Of a stretch of 64,000 bases of DNA, positions 1 to 10,061 are shown piece after piece. The notes under the pieces were generated by a model that searched no databases, was not told where the DNA came from, and saw only the letters and a program-made list of their open reading frames with translations. Source of the stretch: Heliocidaris tuberculata (lineage: Eukaryota > Echinodermata > Echinoidea > Camarodonta > Echinometridae); the NCBI GenBank assembly GCA_025618425.1, contig CM046838.1, positions 45,339,302 to 45,403,301 on the forward strand, given 5' to 3'. Made by a program: the position numbers and the translations under genes. Within the stretch, counting starts at the first letter, position 1. Each line of letters starts with the position of its first letter.

Positions 1-410
1 CCGGTCACAGTCTTAACTGTGCTATTATTACTTCATTTATTTCTCCTCCTGTCCTAAAACTATGAGATAGAAAAAAAGAATGCATATGAATCTAGTACAG
101 TACTTAGATATTAATTCTCATCTGATTTCTCAGACATCTGTGATACATAATTTGCTGGAGTTCAACAAAATGAATATTAAAGACCAAAAACAATTTATAA
201 TAAATAGTGCAATATTTGTTCAATCAATAAGTTCTGCAATTTGTGTTCCCCAAACTACATTGTATATGTAATGTCTTAAAATGAGAAGGTATTTGCTAAT
301 TTTTTTTCTTCTTGCATGTACAAGATGTTTGTGTGCTTGCTTAGAGTAAGCTAGTAGGTGGTTTGTTATGCATGTATCTATAACCTGATCTTCTTTTTAA
401 ATTTCATTAG

Positions 411-509
411 TGGGGAGAGAAGACAAACCTGATGAACCTGTTCAGCCTGATAGTGACTAACACAATGGGACCTAGACATCATAAGTTCTGTCTTAGGCTT
501 ACTATAAAG
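411..509 (+). CDS. GTF3C3: GTF3C3 exon (RHHKFCLRL)
   Basis: Acceptor tttcattag ends at 410 and donor gtgagt starts at 510. The exon is 33 whole codons (phase 0 to 0). It contains MGPRHHKFCLRLTIK, matching the vertebrate RHHRFCLRL stretch. Confidence 0.92.
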
Positions 510-3080
510 GTGAGTTGCTATCTGTTGTGAAAACCTTTCCCCTAATCCAAATATTTTTGAAATGCAAAAATAAAATAAACTCCAGTGATTGCTATGTTTT
601 CTGTAATTGAGATTTATGGATGGCTGGTAATTCAAGATTTTCTTGAATTATGATTTAATAGGATGTACAGAATAGATTCAGTGGCATAAGAATATTTAAT
701 GGAGCTGGATTCTAAGGAGATTCACAAATTGTCACCATCAATCTGTCCATGTGTACTGGAAATTTACATTAAAGAGAAGGAGTACAAATTTCAGAAGCTG
801 TGATATTTGCAAATACCTGTATTTTATGGAAACCAATCTATGTTTTATAGCAAGTTAGACGAATTCTAATAAAATGAATGAAAGGAGTATTATAAAAATA
901 CCAAATACAGTGTTATCGCCACATACGATGCCTTGTTTTCATTTTTTTGTGTAAAGACTGCAGATGTATTTTGTTTGTGCATATTATTCTTTGCTTTTTT
1001 TTTCTTTGAACTATTATAGTTCTACCCTGATAGTACTGCCCTGTCTATCATCAATGGACACAATGCTTTACAGACAAGCAGCTATAAACATGCAATAGGT
1101 AAGTCGTTCAATGTTGCTCTATTGTGGCCACAAGCAATGTAAAGGATTGTATGACACTTGCTCCACTCATCGAATCCTAAATTCAAAACTGGGTTCAAAC
1201 CAATTGTCGTAACAAAGTTTGATAGCCGCTGGAAAAACATACTGCTTGAAAGCTTTCAAAGTCCTAGGGATTCCGGAGCATTGGATCTATTCTGTATCCA
1301 AGATCTTCTAGTAGATTACTGTATTTCAAAAGGACATTTCTCCCTCACATCATCAATATAAATACAAACTATAACATTACTTCATGTTCTGAAAAAAACA
1401 TAGGTAGCAATTTAGCTGTAGTATTAGTAAATGATGTTGAATGGAATATCTTTGCTAAAGCATCCAGATAGTGAGAAGTTAATATTAATTAGAATGTTGT
1501 AGACATCCATTGTGTGGATGATCAAGAGATCTCTGCTTCTCTAATGGAGTTTCTTTGGTTTACTCTCCAACATGGGATTTTCTAGCAATTTGATATTTCT
1601 CCCCCCATATTCTTTGCGTATCCTCTGTTCCTTTAAAATCAGTTCTCTAATCACAAGAAAATTGTTTTCTTCATTTTACCTCATTGAAGTGACTGTCTAC
1701 AGTAGTATGACGATGTTGTAAGATCAAGTAATAACAAACTTTGCTAAGAGAATTCTAAAAGATTTAGATCAGAGTTGAAATATAAGAGAATTGTTAGTGT
1801 AGAAGAATTTTATAAAGAACATCCAGTATATGTGATGATAATGTTTCAATTTTCCTTTTCATATTTACAGGAGAGTATGTAAGGGCATATTATCACGAAC
1901 CATCCAACCCATTCCTCCTGCTGTGTGTCGGTGTGAGCTTATTTGCCCTAGCAACACAGAGGTTCACCGTAAACAAAGACTCCATCATCACACAGGTAAG
2001 GGCACTTGCATGTACATGTACTCACCTGAGAATCAATGACACATATTAAATGGTCATCAAGACCGATCTGTGAACAGATTTTGTGATGATGATACTGAGC
2101 CTTTTATGGAGAGTGGTAATAAAGATTGATTTTGGACTTATTGTATAGGATCATAATTTTTCCTGCTGTTCAAAATATGATAGCATGACTCAAGTTTCCA
2201 TTTTTTCGCAAGATTATCATCCTTTGATGGTCTTTGGATATCATGTTGATGATTGTGATGATGATAATGGTCTAGATGGTGATTATGTCAATGATAATTA
2301 TGATGGTTTTGTTGAAGATGATGATACTTTATCCCGATTATATTATCTTTCAAACAGGGTTTTTCATGTCTTCGGTCGTATCAGAAGCTAAGAGGAGATA
2401 CACAGGAAACCAATTACAATATTGGAAGAGCATTGCAACAAGTCTGTAAGTATATTCCTTCTCATTTGACATGTTTACACTATTGTATCAATAACAAATG
2501 AAAGGAACAGCAAGTGAACCATTAGAAAGCTGGAAAGAGGATTTCGAGTTCATGTGATCATTCTGATCGACATGAACTTCATTTGAATTGTCAAAATCCC
2601 ATGGTATGCTAGAAAGTAAGAGGCATTCTGACTGCTGTTTGATAGTGGTCAAATTCGACTGACTGCCATTTAAAAAACAACAGCAACAACGTCTTGTGAA
2701 ATTTATATGAAGTTGACAAGTCGTTGAATTTATTTTAGGCAATTTCTATCCACGTTTTGCCTATAAATAATGAATTCATCTTGCACTGATTCAAGGAAGT
2801 ATTTGTCATCTTGCTTCTCTAAAAAGGTGAGTTATTTACTTCTCCCTGCTTTGACAGGTTTTATATTATGTCCTTTCTCTCCATTATGCATTTTGTTCCA
2901 GCTATTGACCACCTGGCTGTACACTACTATCACAAAGCACTTGGTCTACCTCCCATGATTCTTCATGATGACAGATTTGACCTTCGACCTCAGATAGCCT
3001 TCAACCTTTCCCTCATCTACAGGCAAAATGGCAACCTAGAAATGGCTCGAGAGTTATTGGAAACATTCTGTGTCATCTGA
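411..3080 (+). CDS. GTF3C3: GTF3C3-like TFIIIC subunit, last five coding exons
   Basis: Five exons join in frame: 411-509, 1020-1098, 1871-1995, 2358-2445 and 2902-3080 (570 nt, 189 residues plus TGA). Each has AG before it and GT after it, and the phases close. The protein ends in a TPR-like helical repeat containing HLAVHYYHKALGLPP and FNLSLIYRQNGNLEMA, with terminal residues LLETFCVI. This matches the C-terminus of vertebrate GTF3C3 (TFIIIC102), where the homologous stretch is LAIHYYQKAL, LSLIYQSSGN and LLYTYCSI. GTF3C3 is a tetratricopeptide subunit of TFIIIC; it binds the internal promoters of tRNA genes in the nucleus and recruits TFIIIB for RNA polymerase III. The 5' part lies outside the window. 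Assignment rests on my reading of the family, not on a search. Confidence 0.93.
1020..1098 (+). CDS. GTF3C3: GTF3C3 exon (INGHNAL)
   Basis: Acceptor ctattatag ends at 1019 and donor gtaagt starts at 1099. It holds 26 codons plus one base. It contains ALSIINGHNALQTSSYKHAI, matching the vertebrate VLNGHNAF..GSFKHAL segment. Confidence 0.92.
1871..1995 (+). CDS. GTF3C3: GTF3C3 exon (PFLLLCVGVSLFALA)
   Basis: Acceptor atatttacag ends at 1870 and donor gtaagg starts at 1996. Two bases complete the previous codon, then 41 codons follow. It is a hydrophobic TPR helix pair, EPSNPFLLLCVGVSLFALAT. Confidence 0.92.
2358..2445 (+). CDS. GTF3C3: GTF3C3 exon (YNIGRALQQ)
   Basis: Acceptor tttcaaacag ends at 2357 and donor gtaagt starts at 2446. 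It holds 29 codons plus one base. It contains TQETNYNIGRALQQV, matching vertebrate QESFYNLGRGLHQL. Confidence 0.92.
2902..3080 (+). CDS. GTF3C3: GTF3C3 terminal coding exon
   Basis: Acceptor ttttgttccag ends at 2901. The exon runs 59 codons to TGA at 3078-3080. It encodes the last TPR and the C-terminal LETFCVI. Confidence 0.93.
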
Positions 3081-3270
3081 GCAAGTCAAAGGTCTTAACC
3101 TTAAATCACTTAACCCTGTACTATATTTTGACTTTGAAAACAGCTGCATGAAAAGAATGATGTTTGCCGTTTAGAAAAATATATTTGTGTAAAAATTAAT
3201 TTGTTATTTTTGTATTACTGTGTAATTGTGTTGTGAAACATTACTTCTGTGCTGGCCACAGAATTTGAAG
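3081..3270 (+). other. GTF3C3 3' flank / probable 3' UTR
   Basis: AT-rich unique sequence follows the stop codon. I see no canonical AATAAA before the TIR element that begins at 3271, so the poly(A) site is undetermined. Confidence 0.4.
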
Positions 3271-3449
3271 TACAGTCTAACCTCGTTATAAAGAACACTG
3301 TTATAACCAACTCTCATTATAACAAGGTAATTCTACTGGTCCCACTTCTTTGTATTCTATTGTGTTTTAGCCCTGATATAACAAGGTTTCGATATAAAGA
3401 GGTAATTTTCTTGGTCTTAGGGAGTTTGTTATATTGAGGTTCCACTGTA
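3271..3449. mobile_element. Tigger/pogo-like MITE with TACAGT ends
   Basis: The left end reads tacagtctaacctcgttata and the right end reads, in reverse complement, tacagtggaacctcaatata. These are imperfect terminal inverted repeats ending in TA dinucleotides, as in Tc1/mariner-pogo elements. Inside, a module of the form tataacaaggtaatt followed by tggtccc recurs, also present in the copy at 21451-21626. Too short to encode a protein. Confidence 0.7.
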
Positions 3450-3605
3450 TTCATTATAGTGCTTTTTGAAATGGTATATTCAGTTTGAATTTTGTGGAAT
3501 TGAATGCAGTACATATCCAATATTACTGAAATCTGTCTCATATAATGATGTGAGTTAATCTCCATGAGCTTCTCCAATGGTAATCCATATTGAGAACAAA
3601 TTTTT

Positions 3606-3865
3606 ATGCCTCTGCCCACCGAAGGTGGTGCCGAGGCATTATGTTTTCGGGTTGTCCGTCCATCCTGCTTTCTTGTTCTCGCGATAACTCAAGAACCATT
3701 TGAGGTATGAACTTCAAACTTGGTGCTAGTATGTATCACCATATGAAGACAATCTGATTATATTTTGGGGGTATGTAGGTCAAAGGTTAAAAGTAACAGA
3801 GGTCAATTTCTGACATTTCAGATGTTAGCCTAGTTCTCGCGATAACTCAAGAACCATTTGATGTG
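3606..3865. repeat. GCCTCTGCC-hairpin interspersed repeat fragment
   Basis: It opens with a near-perfect hairpin at 3607-3638 (tgcctctgcccacc / ggtggtgccgaggca). Two copies of gttctcgcgataactcaaga follow, at about 3675 and 3836, each leading into accatttga. I recognise this as a dispersed repeat common in marine invertebrate genomes; its class is unknown to me. The second copy stops exactly where the transposase remnant begins. Confidence 0.6.
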
Positions 3866-3866
3866 C

Positions 3867-4985
3867 TCAGAAGACGTCAAATATTAACAGGGGCTTGGTC
3901 GTGGGTGGCAGGTTCATCATCTCCCTGGTATGATTGACAAAGGGGGTGATGACCTTGTCCACATACTGCAGCATGGTTTTGGTTGTACTCCAGTGGCTTT
4001 TTGAATGCCAGATATCCCACTCCTCTGGGAATTCCGCTGCTGGATGTCACTGCTCTGTCTTCCCCTGATATATGACTTGAGGAGGCAGGAACTCTCCGCT
4101 GAGGGTACAGGCAAGGAGGGATGTGTATTGGCACTTGTCATCCATCCCTTTGATGAACACCTGCCTGTCTCCCTTTGGATGCATTGCCCACTTTGTTGCT
4201 GGGATCACATCCACCGCCGTCTGATCCCAGTTGATGATCAGTTCATCTGGGATTTCAAACTTCCAGACTATGCGACCTATCCGGCGGTGAAATCTACCGG
4301 CAATCTTGTCAATGTCGTCGGGCCGATTCTTCACCCCCTTTGTCCCCTTCCTCTTTGTGTATCCCATCCGGTCAAGGAGTGAGCAGGCCCAAGTCTTGTA
4401 GATGGTAACAGAGCCATTGTGCTCTACCAGGACGGGAAGCTTGGCTGCTTGCAGCAGTCCTGTGGTGCCAGCCAACACCAGCTTAGTGCTGATGCTGCCT
4501 CCACTCTTCCTGACTGAACTTACAAAACTCTTCACCTTTTCGTCCCACTCCTTTCCCAGCAACAAAGGTCGGCCCTTCACTCCTTTCTGGAGCTCCTCTG
4601 GGTACACAGCCAGTCCACCACTTGTGCCAGATCCTGAGTTGATGACCTTCAAGTACATGTAGGCATTTTTCATGCCCCTTATTGTGCCCTCGTTCACAGT
4701 CTTTTTTAGTTCAGTTGAGAACTTGTGTTGATCAGCCGCTACTCCATTTTCAGCAGCATAGCGACCAATTTTGGCTCTCAGCTCACTGCTGTAAGCCCCA
4801 TAAGGGCCATGCCGCTTCTTGGGGATTGATGATGATGATAATGATGATCCCGATGAGGTTTCATTCAATACCTCATCAACCTTCTCATTTGCAGCTTTTA
4901 CAGCAGAAGGAGGAACCCCATGGGAAGAATCAGAATTTGGCAGATTTGGGGGTTGCTCAATGAAGGGCTTGAAATAACGGAGCAT
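3867..4985 (-). pseudogene. pogo/jerky-like DDE transposase, stop-broken and 3'-truncated
   Basis: One frame runs from ATG at 4983-4985 for 312 residues to TGA at 4047-4049. The same frame then continues as HPAAEFPEEWDIWHSKSHWS and on to IFDVF before a stop at 3867-3869. The DDE_1 signature is clear: first Asp in IINWDQTAVDVIP, then WDIWHS, then the second Asp in LLIFDVF. The TGA sits where relatives usually have Cys before HP, so a single-base change probably caused it. The third acidic residue is missing because the sequence ends at the junction with the GCCTCTGCC repeat. The N-terminal half is a DNA-binding-like region with a poly-Ser stretch. It should be inactive. Confidence 0.85.
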
Positions 4986-5957
4986 GATGGTAAAATCCTT
5001 GCGATGGTATTTTAAAAATCCACTTCAAAATAAAACTGATGTCAATTTAATTTCTGCTATAAAATTTATAAGAAAACTTCAATCACAATTGATAGCAATG
5101 GCGTGAAACCGACAGACACACACGCCCTTACACACAATCACACACATAGCACTGTACTTTATCGTAAGATTTATGAATGGGCACTATTACTATCACGTCA
5201 TCAAATTTGTGAATGAGCAGTGAAACGTCATCAAAAACTTTTTCACACGCTAACCGCTACGTCGTCACAAACTTTCCCATGATAGAACCAAGAGCAATCC
5301 ACACACACAAATAAGCACAGCAGTCAGAGACCAGGGAATGCACAGTCCCACCTTGTGTCAATCACACGAGATGGGCGTTGGTGGGCGGGTTTTAAGTTGC
5401 GAGTTTGCGCCAATCAGCTTTGAGAAGTAGGTTTTGTCCATTGTGATAAAGGGGTGCTAGGTTATTACATGCATCAATACGCTACTGCCTGTGACTGTAT
5501 TTGGTTAAGGGAAAATGGAAGTAACCCCTCTGACTTTCATGACAATGAAAATGGCCTGCATGGACTTCGACACATCATGCTCGCTCTGCGTGATACCCTG
5601 AGAGGATGATATGTTACTCGTACATACGATGCCGGCCATGCCAGGCTTGCTAGCTAGCTAGCTAGCTAGGCTAGGCCGCCGGGGTTGCGGGTTAATTGTA
5701 GGCAAAAGAAAATGTGACTCGAGCTCCACTTACATGTATATGATACGGAACATACAGTACATGTAGCTCAGAATCAGTGCAATCATTAACCAAGGCTCTT
5801 CAGGGTGCGGAAAGATGCTGTATAAGACGGAATTCCCCTGGATTGCGCTTGGGGACGAGCCCAATAGGGGAGCAGCGAAAAATTCACAAAAGGCGGAGAT
5901 TGGAAAGGACCACCATACCTAAGCTATTTCTTTTCTGATTTTTGCAAGCAGAATCTG
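4986..5957. other. GC-richer flank of transposons, no gene seen
   Basis: This stretch contains short CA-rich runs near 5110-5150, a CCAAT motif near 5410, a GCTA microsatellite at 5649-5668 and a CpG-richer patch at about 5580-5900. No convincing ORF or terminal repeat was found. It may include the 5' flank of the transposase element. Confidence 0.3.
5649..5669. repeat. (GCTA)n microsatellite
   Basis: About five GCTA units, tgctagctagctagctagct, within a CpG-richer patch. Confidence 0.8.
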
Positions 5958-6707
5958 CTAATGTCCACTAGCAGACTTCAAGTTATGTGATGACACAGGA
6001 TGATGTTCCCCAGTGAAACCCAAAGGAAAGTCATCCCTGAAACCCGAAATAAGCAGGGCAGCTTTCCAGCGATGTGGAAGTCGGTTAAGAAAAGAAAGCT
6101 TTCTTTGGAGATTAATTGAAGTTGGAGCTAGGCTTCTCTTTGTTGTTAAGCGTTCGAGCTGTGCGATGTGGAGGCACAATTTCCACATTTGTGTGCGAAT
6201 TGGCACACGATCCAGACGATCCAGTGGAACAGAGGCCTGAAAGTGCAAATCACCTTGAGCATGGTTATCCCTCTTTAATAAGCTGCCTAATTCGATAAAC
6301 TCCCTCTTCCAAATTGTATCCCTAACATTTGCCGGTATCTCCCCGCCCAGCTCGTCACAAACACAGCTTAGCATGACCGGTTGCATGGGAAAGATTGTGT
6401 CCGAACCCATGGGCAAGGCTGGAGCCGAAGGGGGTGGAGAGGCTGAAGGGGGAAGATGCTGATCAGTCAGCGAGGTATCAGCCCCATTATCGGATGGATT
6501 CACAAGTGGCCAGGGGGCCCCCATTGTCTCGAATTCACCGATATTCGTCGACACCGAACTCCCAGCAGCATGCCCCGGCGTTGAGTTGACGACATTGCTG
6601 ACGTCCCCCTCTACCATGGACGGAGGTGAAGCACTGGTCATTCGGTTCGAACGACGAGGCGTCTCCGCGACCTTTCTGGCTGATTTCTTCTTGCTCTGCT
6701 TAGGCAT
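5958..6707 (-). pseudogene. gag/RT N-terminal-like ORF, possibly DIRS/Ngaro type
   Basis: This ORF of 249 codons starts with a basic segment MPKQSKKKSARK, then a Ser/Pro-rich low-complexity region (about residues 20-105). A folded part follows, with CDELGGEIPANVRDTIWKREFIELGSLL. It ends in LISGFRDDFPLGFTG followed by NLKSA. The pattern of a charged linker, W-x-x-EFI-D/E-L, and then a GF..GF..G motif just before a reverse transcriptase resembles the N-terminal part of DIRS/Ngaro-like retroelements as I remember them. The RT itself does not follow; a stop comes after SASGH, so the copy is truncated. An unrelated hypothetical protein cannot be excluded. Confidence 0.45.
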
Positions 6708-8549
6708 AATGTTGGAATCTCAATTAACCAAGGCAGAATAAGGCTCTTATCCGCAACTCCAACCAATTCCAAATGCCACTCTTAACAGCTCTTGAAATGC
6801 ACAGCGCCGACTTTCAAACTCAACAGCGACGCGTTCTTAAAGAATGAATAAAGGCACTGTATTCAAGTAGCTATGAATAGAGATTCAGTCCACACAGAGA
6901 AGTGCTATAGAAGAATTAATAAAATCACTGTAACCAAACTGCAAATGATCTAGCTATTAATCTAGCTATTAATTCAGCTCAGTACTGCAAAGTGTCCATA
7001 AATGGAGCAAAAACAGTTATTGGAACATAATTGTAAAAGAAACTAAGATGTAGTATAACTCTGATTAGAAAATAAGAGATGCACGTTGGACAAAATCATG
7101 AAGGATAATGACCAAAATTGAGATACATGCAAAGTTTACCCTATCAGCGCGATGTTCCCACTTCAGTGGCACGCTCATAAACCTGCAAGGTAAAACACCT
7201 GTTACATGCGCTTAATGAGAGGGCTAAACATAGCGGCCTTGTCTGGAGTTGAAGAAAACCACTCATTAAACCCACTGCATGCGTTAAGAGGTACTAACAG
7301 GTAATTGTAGGCTTTTTATTCTGGTTATCACAATATTTCAAGAACTGTTTGAGCCATCAACTGAATTTAGGTGGAGGCATATAGGAGACGCAGTCGCATT
7401 CATCTTGTTTTTCTTGTAACAAATTTCTAAGGAGAGATTATCGCTGGCGCATGTACAGTCAGTTTTCATGATAAGAAAAGTAAGGGTTGCAGTAACAAAA
7501 ATGATCTGTAATGATGACAAACTTGTTCTTGGTTGCAACTTACCAGATTATAATGTGCAGCCTTTGTTTCTTGTAACTGAACAATCCACCTGGAAATTGT
7601 CTTTGATGGTATGCATGATTTGATAGTTTTCCCTTGACTTGGGAACAATTTTTTTTCTCGATTTTCTTTCATTGTGGGAATTGAAAGGAAATAAAAAATA
7701 TGATGTGAAATATTAGTTACGTCTTAGGTATTTATCCTGATGATGCAAGGCCAAGACTTGCTTTGGCTTAGTGTAGAAGTTGTCTGTGAATACATGGTAT
7801 CCTTTGTTGAGAAGCCAAGCCTTTTCCAGTAGGGTCATGACCACTGCATGGGCCTGCCCCTTGTCATGATGAATGACAAAAAAAAAAACCTATTAAAAAA
7901 CTGTAGTGTCCGCCCTGTAGAGGCAATATTCTGATAACACAGAATGGAGATTGATCTAGATATAATTTTTATGACATAAATCGTTTTAGATTATTTACTT
8001 TTCGTTCAGAAGTAAGTTGTTATTAGAATAGTTGTGAGACATTGGAGATATGTATCACTTTATCTTTAGAAAGCACAGAAAATACTAGTTACCTACATAG
8101 ACATCGTTGTTCATGAAGAGTAGGTAATTTTCACACTCATTGACATATGACCAAATTCTTGACCTGCCAGTGCAGATAGTCTTTTTCATTGAAAGCATGT
8201 AACCTGATCAGTGATCTTTGAAATTAAACATTTGAAATAAGAACACCAATAATAGTCAAGGAATTTGTCATGTTCCAATTTTTCATCTTCTTCACTTCTA
8301 TGACTTTTGTAATTTTCTTTGATGCTGTCAATTTTGTCCAAACAGAACTGGCCAGATCTTCAGGAAAAAGCTGCATTTGGCACTTGATCAGCCATTTTTT
8401 TCCTAAACACCTTAGTTATAATGCATGCTTAAGCTTTTCTTGTATCTCTTGCGATGCCCACTTCATAAGTAGTATACAATTCTGTTACATGTATCATGCT
8501 TCTTCTTGCCCAATTTTGTTATCTTTTGAGAGGTTTGTTGAACCTCACT
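6708..8549. other. Degenerate repeat territory, no intact gene
   Basis: No intact gene was seen. An imperfect inverted repeat lies at about 7197-7303 (acctgttacatgcgcttaatgag ... ctcattaaacc..tgcgttaag..aacaggt). A minus-strand fragment at 7545-7672 with LFPSQGKTIKSCIPSKTISRW faintly recalls the C-terminal part of DIRS-type tyrosine recombinases. The rest looks like decayed transposon or unique sequence. Confidence 0.35.
7545..7672 (-). pseudogene. Possible tyrosine-recombinase fragment
   Basis: The translated segment KLFPSQGKTIKSCIPSKTIS followed by RWIVQL resembles the region before the catalytic H-x-x-R of retroelement tyrosine recombinases (K-P-x-x-S-S-T-I-x-R-W). The catalytic residues are not seen. 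A GTAAGT follows on the minus strand at about 7540. Weak. Confidence 0.25.
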
Positions 8550-8737
8550 GTAGATTGCCCAGGAGTGGTATTCTGAGATTTATTTTGTCTTGATTTTAGT
8601 GCAATGATTTTAATTGTCATAACAAAATGTATGGTTATGGCGCATCATTGGTTAATGACTGCGCAACAGTAGCTGCATATGCTGAAGTCAACAGTGCAAT
8701 TACCAATGAAAATTTGCCATTTAAAATTTGTTATGAC
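8550..8737. mobile_element. Short repeat with GTCATAAC hairpin, copy 1
   Basis: Positions 8616-8737 are bounded by an 11-bp perfect inverted repeat, gtcataacaaa / tttgttatgac. Together with the left flank (ggtattctgagatttatttt...) it recurs at about 17455-17644. This copy interrupts the P-element-like reading frame right after EYMGGFV, so it is younger than that transposon. Confidence 0.65.
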
Positions 8738-10061
8738 AAATCCACCCATGTATTCAATGGCTGCATCGATCACAGGAGACAACTGCAAGTAGTTGGGAAC
8801 ACCTGTATAGTCGTTGTCTTCTGCACTTGGAGCTTGGTCTTCGAGATCATACATGTACCTCCTGATGAGAAGCATGTCATCCTTATCTGTGTAATACATG
8901 TATGTCTTTCCATGTGGTCTAGAACTTGATACATGAAGGATAGGAGTATTCTCCTGTGCAGTGCATTTACCCCCTTGTCCTTCTAAATGTATTTCATGCT
9001 GTACAAGGGGCCGTTTGTAGAAAGCCTGAAACTGTCTAGCTGTTGGGTTGTTACTGCATGGTGAGTGAAGCTAGGGTCCATTGTTGGTAGTTTCATTGTT
9101 GCTCCCAGCTCTTCCATCATTTTGAGATGACAGGATGGACCATCACATGTCAGTGAGGCACAGTTGACGCCAACATCATGGAGCCATGTCAGGCACTGCT
9201 GGACAAGGTTGGCCCTTTCTTCTCCAGACAAACTGTTTACAAGGAAATACCCAACCAGAAGCTTCCACTTGCTGTTTAAAGCCACAACCATCAGAGCATC
9301 ATGTGCAGGCAGAGTTGGGTCATCTTGAATATCGATGACTATGTCTACATAACCATGAAACTTTGAGCTGTTACATTCAATATGTTTCTTGATGGCCATC
9401 TCATCCATCATGAGGGCACAGACAACTTCATTTCCCTTTTCCTTGGCTTGTTCTACCTTCAGCTTCAGAGCAGAAAATGACTTTTTGGTAAAGCGTGGTT
9501 CTCCTTTTACTCCAGAGTACTGATGACTGATGGGTAGGGTAGGGCAAAGTTGAAACATTTCCTCACGTATTTGTATGCTTTTGCACCATAAAAGTTCAAA
9601 ATCAGTGCAAAGGCTCTCAGCACTGGGGGATATGATTTCCTGGTCAGTTGTCCACTAGACTTATTTGCCACCATTCTTTTCATCATATCTGCTGGGACAT
9701 TCAAAAAAGTCTGAAAGAATTTCTGCTCCATTAGCTGAAAGCATGTTCTCGTCCCTCATTGTGCCCACAACCTCCTGTAGATCTGTGACTTTCTTTCCCA
9801 ATCTGCTAGTGTCTTCACCTTCTTCTGGAGATAATTGATTTGGTCTACAGCTCTATCTAGTTTTTCGTAGTGTAGAATAGGAGTGATCTGTATACATACA
9901 TGTATATGTGGGATGATTTGGGTGACTCTGGCATGGATTCGGTTTCTAATTTCTCCTTGTCTGAGTTCCTTGCCTTTGGTGGCTTTCTGGAAGCTTTTGT
10001 GATCTGGAGGGCATGGGAGGGATTCGATCCTTTCAGCCAACACCGAGGGGGTGGGTTGCAC
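8738..10061 (-). pseudogene. P-element/THAP9-like transposase, frameshifted
   Basis: Homologous segments appear in different minus-strand frames, in the right order. First comes a coiled-coil-like leader (10061-9756: YEKLDRAVDQINYLQKKV). Next are 9731-9507 with YPPVLRAFALILNFYGAKAY, and 9558-8983 with EVVCALMMDEMAIKKH, FHGYVDI, VGYFLVNSLSGEERANLV and LTCDGPSCHLKMM. Last is a C-terminal piece with PVIDAAIEYMGGFV (to 8738). These match P-element-type (THAP9-family) DDE transposases: the catalytic Asp context MMDEMAI and the Y-L-V-x-x-L-S-G-E-E-R motif are intact, but at least two frame changes break the gene. The tail is cut by the insertion at 8550-8737. No THAP zinc finger was found upstream. 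Confidence 0.8.

Noticed and set aside
1185..1205. B-box-like gggttcaaacc
   Set aside because: No A box or tRNA fold nearby; intronic sequence of GTF3C3.
2185..2391. Asp-rich ORF of 68 codons
   Set aside because: It comes from gatgatgat-rich intron sequence of GTF3C3 and overlaps the true exon in another frame.
2488..2742. Minus-strand 84-codon ORF
   Set aside because: It lies within a GTF3C3 intron and has no motif or splice context.
4005..4962. Plus-strand ORFs of 86-125 codons over 4005-4963
   Set aside because: They lie opposite the minus-strand DDE transposase frame and have no recognisable motif.
10003..10036. tRNA B-box-like gggattcgatcc
   Set aside because: It lies within the P-element-like coding remnant and lacks an A box or cloverleaf.
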